DNA from: Phenylobacterium aquaticum
GTDB lineage: Bacteria; Pseudomonadota; Alphaproteobacteria; Caulobacterales; Caulobacteraceae
Reading direction: 5' to 3'
Assembly (NCBI RefSeq): GCF_947378715.1
Contig: NZ_CANCLE010000067.1
Location: 1 to 19,503 of the forward strand
Length of the DNA: 19,503 nucleotides
In this document: one piece after another, positions 14,915 to 19,503 of the stretch
Numbering within the stretch: the first letter of the stretch is position 1
Layout: each line of letters opens with the position of its first letter
Notes under the pieces: generated by a model
What the model was told of the DNA's origin: nothing
Seen by the model: the letters and a program-made list of their open reading frames with translations, nothing else
Database searches by the model: none
Position numbers and translations under genes: made by a program

Positions 14915-16327
14915 ATGATCGCCTTCACCGCTTCAGATCGCCGCAATGCGGTAGTGGCCGGCCTGGCGCTGGGCGCCCTGGCGCTGGCCCTGTTCTCGCC
15001 CGGCCTGCTGAACGACCCCGACACCTGGTGGCATGTCAAGGTCGGCGGCTGGATCCTGGACCACCATCAGGCGCCGCGCGTCGACCTGTGGTCCTACAGC
15101 CGGGCCGGCGCGGCCTGGACCGCGCATGAATGGCTGTCGGAAGCCCTGATGGCGGCGGCCTATCGCCTGGCCGGCTGGGCGGGCGTCACGGCCCTGTGCG
15201 GCGCGGCCTTCAGCCTGGCGACCTGGCTCATGGGCCGCCGGCTGGCGCGCGACCTCGAGGGAACCCTGCTGCTGGTGGTGCTGGTCCTGGGGCTGAGCCT
15301 GATGGGCGGCAGTCTGTTGGCGCGGCCGCATCTGCTGGCCCTGCCCGTGTTGGTCGCCTGGGTCAGCGGCTTGATGGCGGCGCGGGATCGCGGGACGGCG
15401 CCCTCGCCCTGGCTCTGCGCCCTGATGGTGCTGTGGGCCAATCTGCACGGGGGCTGGGCTTTCGGTCTGGCGATCGCCGGCCCCTTCGGCCTGGAGGCCC
15501 TGATCGCGGCGGGGCCAGGGGCAAGGCTGAAGGTGGTGCGCGACTGGGGGCTGTTCGGGACCCTGGCCCTGGCCTGCGCCGCCCTGACACCCTTTGGCCT
15601 GGAGGGGGTGATGTTCCCGATCCAGCAGCTTTCGATGAAGAGCCTGGCCGGGATCGGCGAGTGGCGGCCGGCCGACTTCAGCCATCTGGAGCCGATGGAG
15701 ATCGCCTTGCTGGCGCTGATCGGCCTGGCCCTGACGCGGCCGATCAAGCTCCCGCCCGTGCGGCTGGCCCTGCTGGTCGGCATGATCCACCTGGCGCTCA
15801 GCCATGGCCGCCATCAGATGCTGCTGGGCGTAGTGGGGCCCATGCTGCTGGCCGCGCCGCTGGCGAACGGCCTGGCCGCGCCGCGCGAGGCGTCGGCTCC
15901 GGGACGGTGGGTCGGCGCCCTGGCGACGGGACTGGCGGTGGCTTTGCTGATGTTGCGGCTGGCCCTGCCGATCACGCGCGGCGACAGCGCCAATGCGCCG
16001 ATGAGCGCGCTGGACAGCGTGCCGGCCGCCGTGCGGGCGAGCCCGGTGCTCAATGACTACAGCTTCGGCGGCTATCTGATCTGGCGCGACGTCCGCCCCT
16101 ATGTGGACAGCCGGGCGGAACTCTATCGCGACGCCTTCCTGGACAATTATGGGAGTCTGGCGGCGGGAGACGCCGGCGCGCTGGAGGCCACGCTTGCCGC
16201 CCGGCGGGTGGGGTGGACCATCTTCCCGCCCGGCGCACCGGCGGTGGCCCTGATGGACCGCGAGCCGGGCTGGACGCGGATCCACGCCGACCGCTTCGCC
16301 GTGGTCCATGCCCGGACACAGCCCTGA
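14915..16327 (+). CDS. Polytopic membrane protein, putative GT-C glycosyltransferase
   Basis: The protein has 470 residues and about nine to eleven hydrophobic helices. After the first helix an outer loop carries the acidic motif DPDTWWH (Asp34, Asp36), followed by WSYSRAGAAWTAHEWLSE. This layout matches GT-C fold enzymes (ArnT/PMT/RgtA-like), where acidic residues in the first periplasmic loop act in catalysis. A soluble C-terminal domain (about 365-470) begins with VLNDYSFGGYLIWRD and PYVDSRAELY and is probably periplasmic. Such enzymes take a sugar from polyprenyl phosphate and transfer it to lipid, protein or glycan. The divergent neighbouring DPM1-GtrA fusion could supply that donor. The start at 14915 has only a weak, very close AGAGG, so the true start could differ slightly. 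The exact family and acceptor are not recognised. Confidence 0.8.
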   Translation: MIAFTASDRRNAVVAGLALGALALALFSPGLLNDPDTWWHVKVGGWILDHHQAPRVDLWSYSRAGAAWTAHEWLSEALMAAAYRLAGWAGVTALCGAAFSLATWLMGRRLARDLEGTLLLVVLVLGLSLMGGSLLARPHLLALPVLVAWVSGLMAARDRGTAPSPWLCALMVLWANLHGGWAFGLAIAGPFGLEALIAAGPGARLKVVRDWGLFGTLALACAALTPFGLEGVMFPIQQLSMKSLAGIGEWRPADFSHLEPMEIALLALIGLALTRPIKLPPVRLALLVGMIHLALSHGRHQMLLGVVGPMLLAAPLANGLAAPREASAPGRWVGALATGLAVALLMLRLALPITRGDSANAPMSALDSVPAAVRASPVLNDYSFGGYLIWRDVRPYVDSRAELYRDAFLDNYGSLAAGDAGALEATLAARRVGWTIFPPGAPAVALMDREPGWTRIHADRFAVVHARTQP

Positions 16328-16375
16328 GGGACTCGGTCTAGCATCGGCGCGAATGACGTCGCCGAAGGTTCCCGC

Positions 16376-17554
16376 ATGTTCCGCCAGATCGCTGTCCTGA
16401 CCGCCGCCCTGGGCCTGTTGCTGAGCGCGGGGGCAAGCCAGGCGGCCGTGGGCTCCGAGCCGCCGCACCAGGAGGGGGACTATGTGATCCCCTTCTTCAA
16501 GTTCGGAACCGGCGAGGTGATGGAAAAGCTGCGCATGCACTACACGACGCTGGGCGCGCCGATCCGCGACAAGAAGGGTCACGTGACCAATGCGGTGCTG
16601 GTGGTGCACGGCACCGGGGGGACCGGGCGACAGTTCCTGCGACCGCAGTTCGCCAATGTGCTGATGGTCCCGGGCGGGCTGCTGGACCCGGCGAAATACT
16701 ACATCATCCTGCCCGACGGCATCGGGCACGGGAAATCCTCCAAGCCCAGCGATGGCTTGCGGACCCGGTTCCCGCACTATGACTACGACGACATGGTCGA
16801 GGCGGAATACCGGCTGCTCACCGAGGGGCTGAAGGTCGACCACCTGCGGGTGATGATGGGCACCTCGCTCGGCTGCATGAACGCCTTCGTCATGGGTGAG
16901 ACCCATCCGGACTTCATGGACGGGCTGATGCCCATGGCTTGCGAACCGTCCGCCCTGGCGGGACGCAACCGGCTGTGGCGCAAGTTCCTGATCGACGCGA
17001 TCCTGGCAGACCCGGACTGGGATGAGGGCAATTACCAGAGCGAACCGCAAGGCGCGCTGCGCGAGGCCGCGGCCCTGTTGTCCATAGCCGGCTCGGCCCC
17101 GATCCAGATGCAGAAGTCGATGCCGACCCGGGCCGAGGTCGACGCCTATGCCGAGGACTATGTGGCCGACGAACTGGCCAGCCTGGACGCCAATGACCTG
17201 CTCTATCAGGTCAGCGCGTCGCGCAATTATGACGCCTCGGCCGGGCTCTCGAAGATCACCGCCAAGGTCATGTGGGTGAATTCGGCCGACGACTTCGTCA
17301 ATCCGCCTTCGCTGGGCCTGTCGGAGAGGTTCGCGCCGATGATCCGCAACGGCAGCTATGTGCTGATTCCGGAAAGCGAAATGAGCCACGGCCACAGCAG
17401 CCACACCTGGGCGATGCTGTGGCAGGACAAGCTCAAGGAGCTGCTGGAGGCCACCGCCCCGCCGCCCCCGCCGGCGGTGGTCAAGGCCAAGCCGGTGAAG
17501 CGACGGGTCCGGGTCCGCCACGAGACGCCGGAGTCTCCCGACGCTGGGCACTGA
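16376..17554 (+). CDS. Secreted alpha/beta hydrolase, MetX-like fold
   Basis: The protein has 392 residues. It starts at ATG 16376, with GAAGG seven bases upstream. A Sec signal peptide (hydrophobic VLTAALGLLLSAG, cleavage near ASQAA) sends it to the periplasm. The body resembles homoserine O-acetyltransferase-type alpha/beta hydrolases: the oxyanion segment VVHGTGGTG, the nucleophile elbow GTSLGCM (Ser164), an acid in NSADDFVNPP (Asp305 or Asp306), and a histidine in SHGHSSHTW (probably His340). True MetX is cytoplasmic and in methionine synthesis, so an exported version is more likely an esterase or acyltransferase with another substrate. The C-terminus is a run of prolines followed by a lysine/arginine-rich tail (about residues 361-392), perhaps for wall or membrane contact. 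It lies 48 bases after the GT-C gene on the same strand. Confidence 0.88.
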   Translation: MFRQIAVLTAALGLLLSAGASQAAVGSEPPHQEGDYVIPFFKFGTGEVMEKLRMHYTTLGAPIRDKKGHVTNAVLVVHGTGGTGRQFLRPQFANVLMVPGGLLDPAKYYIILPDGIGHGKSSKPSDGLRTRFPHYDYDDMVEAEYRLLTEGLKVDHLRVMMGTSLGCMNAFVMGETHPDFMDGLMPMACEPSALAGRNRLWRKFLIDAILADPDWDEGNYQSEPQGALREAAALLSIAGSAPIQMQKSMPTRAEVDAYAEDYVADELASLDANDLLYQVSASRNYDASAGLSKITAKVMWVNSADDFVNPPSLGLSERFAPMIRNGSYVLIPESEMSHGHSSHTWAMLWQDKLKELLEATAPPPPPAVVKAKPVKRRVRVRHETPESPDAGH

Positions 17555-17601
17555 GCGGCCCCCGTCCAGGTGACAGGCGCGCCCGTCCGGGGCAGTGTTG
17601 G

Positions 17602-17639
17602 TCTCACGCCACGCGCGGCCGTCCCGGATGTGGGTGAGA
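17602..17639. other. Candidate hairpin between hydrolase genes
   Basis: TCTCACgCCAC (17602-17612) pairs with GTGGGTGAGA (17630-17639), giving ten base pairs with one bulged G and a 17-base loop. It lies in the 113-base gap between the alpha/beta hydrolase stop and the amidohydrolase start. No T-run follows, so an intrinsic terminator is unlikely. It could be a leader structure or chance. Confidence 0.25.
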
Positions 17640-17667
17640 GATCGGCGCGGGCGATCGGGAGAACGCC

Positions 17668-18870
17668 ATGCCCTATGCCCCCGCCACCCGGGATTTCTAT
17701 GATGCTGACAGCCACATCATGGAGCTGCCGGACTTCCTGAAGAAGTACGCCGACCCCGGCCTGCGCGACGAGCTTCCCGAGGTCAGCTACTCGGCCTCGA
17801 TCGTCACTGACGAGGAGGTCGCGGTGATCATGGACCAGGGCGGCAAGCACAGCCCCGAACATGTCGCGGCCCAGGTGGCGCTGGGCGACCGGCTGATCGA
17901 GGCCTCCAAGGAGATCCAGGCCCTGGGCGCCTTTGACAGCGCCGACCGGACCCGGGCCATGGACCTCCTGGGGTTCAGGAAGCAGCTGGTGTTCGCCACC
18001 CACAGCGTCGCCCTGCCGTTCTCGGCCAGCTCCAAGGTCGAGCCGCGCCTGCGCTATGGCGCGGCCCGGGCCCACAACCGCCACATGGCCGACTTCTGCG
18101 CCTCAGACGACCGGCTGATGGGGGTGGCGGTGATCCCGCTGGACGACCCGGACCTGGCCATGGCCGAACTGGACGCGGTGCTGGGCCAGGGCCTGGAAGC
18201 GGTGTGGATCCCGCACCGGCCCTGCGGCGACCGGTCCCCGGGCCATGTGGATCTCGATGCGTTCTGGGCGCGACTGGCGGAGAGTGGAACACCCTTCGTG
18301 CTGCATGTGGGCGGCGCGCCGCTGCAACTGGCCAAGGCCTGGATGAACAATGGCCGGGCGCCGACCAAGGACTGGCTGGGCGGCGGCGAGAACCTGCGCA
18401 CCAAGGACATCGCCCTGTTGCACGAGGGGCCGGAGGCCTTCCTGACCATGATGGTGCTGGATGGGGTGCTGGAACGCCATCCGGGCCTGCGCGGGGCCAG
18501 TGTGGAACTGGGCGCCGGCTGGGTTCCGGAGCTGCTGCGCCGGCTGGACTGGGTGGTGAAGCACTGGAGCCGCAATGACGCCAACCTGCAGGGATTGAGC
18601 CGAACGCCGTCGCAGCAAATGACCGATCAGCTGGCCTTCACGCCCTTTGTCTTCGAAGAGGTCGGGGCCTTCATCGATCAGTCCAATCCGGACCTGTACC
18701 TGTTCTCCAGCGACTATCCGCACATCGAGGGCGGCCGCAATCCGATCGGCCGGTTCGAGTCATCGCTGGGCGAACGCGACCCGTCGGTGCGGGACAAGTT
18801 CTATGCCGAGAACTTCCTGAGGATCTTCCCGCGCGCGCGGGTGACCCACCCTCGCGCCGCCGTCGCCTGA
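17668..18870 (+). CDS. Amidohydrolase_2 family metal-dependent hydrolase
   Basis: The protein has 400 residues and is soluble. It starts at ATG 17668, with GGGAG six bases upstream. It matches the amidohydrolase_2 (PF04909) TIM-barrel family. The N-terminal YDADSHIMELP has Asp14 and His16 where metal ligands begin. FVLHVGG (His213) and the late SSDYPHIEGG (Asp349, His352) give the further ligand and catalytic positions. The family includes decarboxylases and hydrolases of aromatic and carboxylic compounds such as aminocarboxymuconate-semialdehyde decarboxylase. The substrate here is unknown. The surrounding dehydrogenase and acyl-CoA genes suggest a role in catabolism. It converges on the SDR gene with a three-base gap. 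Confidence 0.92.
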   Translation: MPYAPATRDFYDADSHIMELPDFLKKYADPGLRDELPEVSYSASIVTDEEVAVIMDQGGKHSPEHVAAQVALGDRLIEASKEIQALGAFDSADRTRAMDLLGFRKQLVFATHSVALPFSASSKVEPRLRYGAARAHNRHMADFCASDDRLMGVAVIPLDDPDLAMAELDAVLGQGLEAVWIPHRPCGDRSPGHVDLDAFWARLAESGTPFVLHVGGAPLQLAKAWMNNGRAPTKDWLGGGENLRTKDIALLHEGPEAFLTMMVLDGVLERHPGLRGASVELGAGWVPELLRRLDWVVKHWSRNDANLQGLSRTPSQQMTDQLAFTPFVFEEVGAFIDQSNPDLYLFSSDYPHIEGGRNPIGRFESSLGERDPSVRDKFYAENFLRIFPRARVTHPRAAVA

Positions 18871-18873
18871 GCC

Positions 18874-19503
18874 TCAGGCGTTGCGCGCGGTCAGGCCTCC
18901 GTCGACCGGGATGATCGCGCCGGTGATGTAGCTGGCGGCGGGCAGGCAGAGGCTGACCGTGATGTGGGCGACCTCTTCCGGCTCGCCGTAGCGGCCCATG
19001 GCGGTGCGGCGCTTGGCGAAGGTCTGCTTGGCCTCGTCGGGGATGTTGGCGGTCATGCCGGTGGCGATGGGGCCGGGACAGACGCAGTTGACGGTGATGC
19101 CCTCGCGGCCGAGCTCGACGGCGAGCGCGCGGGTCAGGCCGACCACCCCGGCCTTGGCGGCGGCGTAGGGGCTGTCCTTGGCGGTGGCGCCCAGGGCCTC
19201 GGTCGAGGCGATATTGACGATGCGCGGGGCAGCGGACTTGCGCAGCCACGGCAGGGCGGCGCGGATCACCAGCTGATGGGCGGTGAGCAGCACGGCCAGG
19301 GATTTGGCCCAGACGGCGTCGTAGTGGGCCTCGTCGTCGATGGCCGCGAAGCCCGAGACCCCGGCGTTGTTGACCACGATATCGAGCCCGCCCCAGCGCT
19401 CGGCCATCTCGGCCACGACCTGGCGGATGGCGGCGGGATCGGTGACGTCCAGCGCCCAGGCCTGGGCGGACAGGCCCTGGGCGCGCAGGGGCGCGGCGAC
19501 GGC
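18874..19503 (-). CDS. Short-chain dehydrogenase/reductase, N-terminus missing
   Basis: The reading frame is open to the right edge, so the roughly first 35-45 residues, including the TGxxxGIG cofactor loop, are outside the window. The visible 209 residues contain DVTD (adenine-binding region), NNAGVSG, the catalytic IAST...SPYAAAKAG (YxxxK), the PG motif VCPGPIATGM, and the C-terminal ITGAIIPVDGG. This is a classical SDR using NAD(P)H, of the FabG/3-hydroxyacyl or alcohol dehydrogenase type. The in-frame ATG at 19414-19416 is internal and not the true start. Substrate and cofactor cannot be fixed without the N-terminus. It sits tail to tail with the amidohydrolase. Confidence 0.93.
   Translation of the reverse strand, partial: AVAAPLRAQGLSAQAWALDVTDPAAIRQVVAEMAERWGGLDIVVNNAGVSGFAAIDDEAHYDAVWAKSLAVLLTAHQLVIRAALPWLRKSAAPRIVNIASTEALGATAKDSPYAAAKAGVVGLTRALAVELGREGITVNCVCPGPIATGMTANIPDEAKQTFAKRRTAMGRYGEPEEVAHITVSLCLPAASYITGAIIPVDGGLTARNA

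Noticed and set aside
14933..17551. An 872-codon minus-strand open frame opposite the GT-C and alpha/beta hydrolase genes
   Set aside because: Its composition is dominated by Gln, Arg, His, Gly and Ala, as expected for the antisense frame of GC3-rich genes. The plus-strand genes have clear motifs.
1..19503. CRISPR arrays, tRNA or rRNA genes, integrase or transposase genes
   Set aside because: Read through on both strands; no regularly spaced direct repeats, cloverleaf-like genes or transposase motifs were seen.

Overview
The window is GC-rich, densely coded bacterial chromosome. It is most likely from an alphaproteobacterium of the Caulobacteraceae (Phenylobacterium- or Caulobacter-like). 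This is inferred from the very high third-position GC, an orphan HisKA_2-type histidine kinase, a DUF3297 protein, a DUF885 protein with a twin-arginine leader, and intergenic palindromic repeats of a kind familiar in that group. No rRNA, tRNA, CRISPR array, insertion sequence or clear prophage is visible. Coding genes occupy nearly everything, and no gene-free stretch exceeds about 250 bases.

Left part (1-6300). A minus-strand secreted amidohydrolase is cut by the left edge. Divergent from it is a cytoplasmic PAS/HisKA_2 sensor kinase without an adjacent response regulator. The kinase meets, tail to tail, a minus-strand pair: a seven-helix membrane AraC-type regulator followed by a lipoprotein serine hydrolase of the beta-lactamase fold. 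A roughly 165-base cluster of nested hairpins separates that pair from a tightly coupled minus-strand operon, a crotonase-fold enzyme followed by a cytochrome P450. The crotonase lacks both hydratase glutamates but has an isomerase-position glutamate.

Middle (6300-11000). A small unknown gene and a pair of inverted REP-like palindromes sit downstream of cysK. A DUF885 Tat-exported hydrolase is divergent from cysK. It is followed by an unusual M15-like peptidoglycan peptidase with no export signal, which abuts stop-to-stop with a small DUF3297 gene.

Right part (11000-19503). A thiolase and an acyl-CoA dehydrogenase form a two-gene operon of acyl-CoA breakdown. It converges on a DPM1-like glycosyltransferase fused to a GtrA membrane domain. 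Divergent from that is a polytopic membrane protein with features of GT-C glycosyltransferases. The two could make and use a polyprenyl-phosphate-linked sugar. Next come a secreted MetX-like alpha/beta hydrolase and a metal-dependent amidohydrolase (amidohydrolase_2 family). A minus-strand short-chain dehydrogenase is cut by the right edge.

As a whole the window looks like ordinary core/accessory chromosome with a bias toward lipid or terpenoid-type acyl-CoA catabolism (P450, crotonase, thiolase, acyl-CoA dehydrogenase, SDR, amidohydrolase). I see no unmistakable new multi-gene system. The most interesting points are the isomerase-like crotonase paired with a P450, the glycosyltransferase pair, the signal-less M15-like protein with a variant metal motif, and the complex hairpin repeat.
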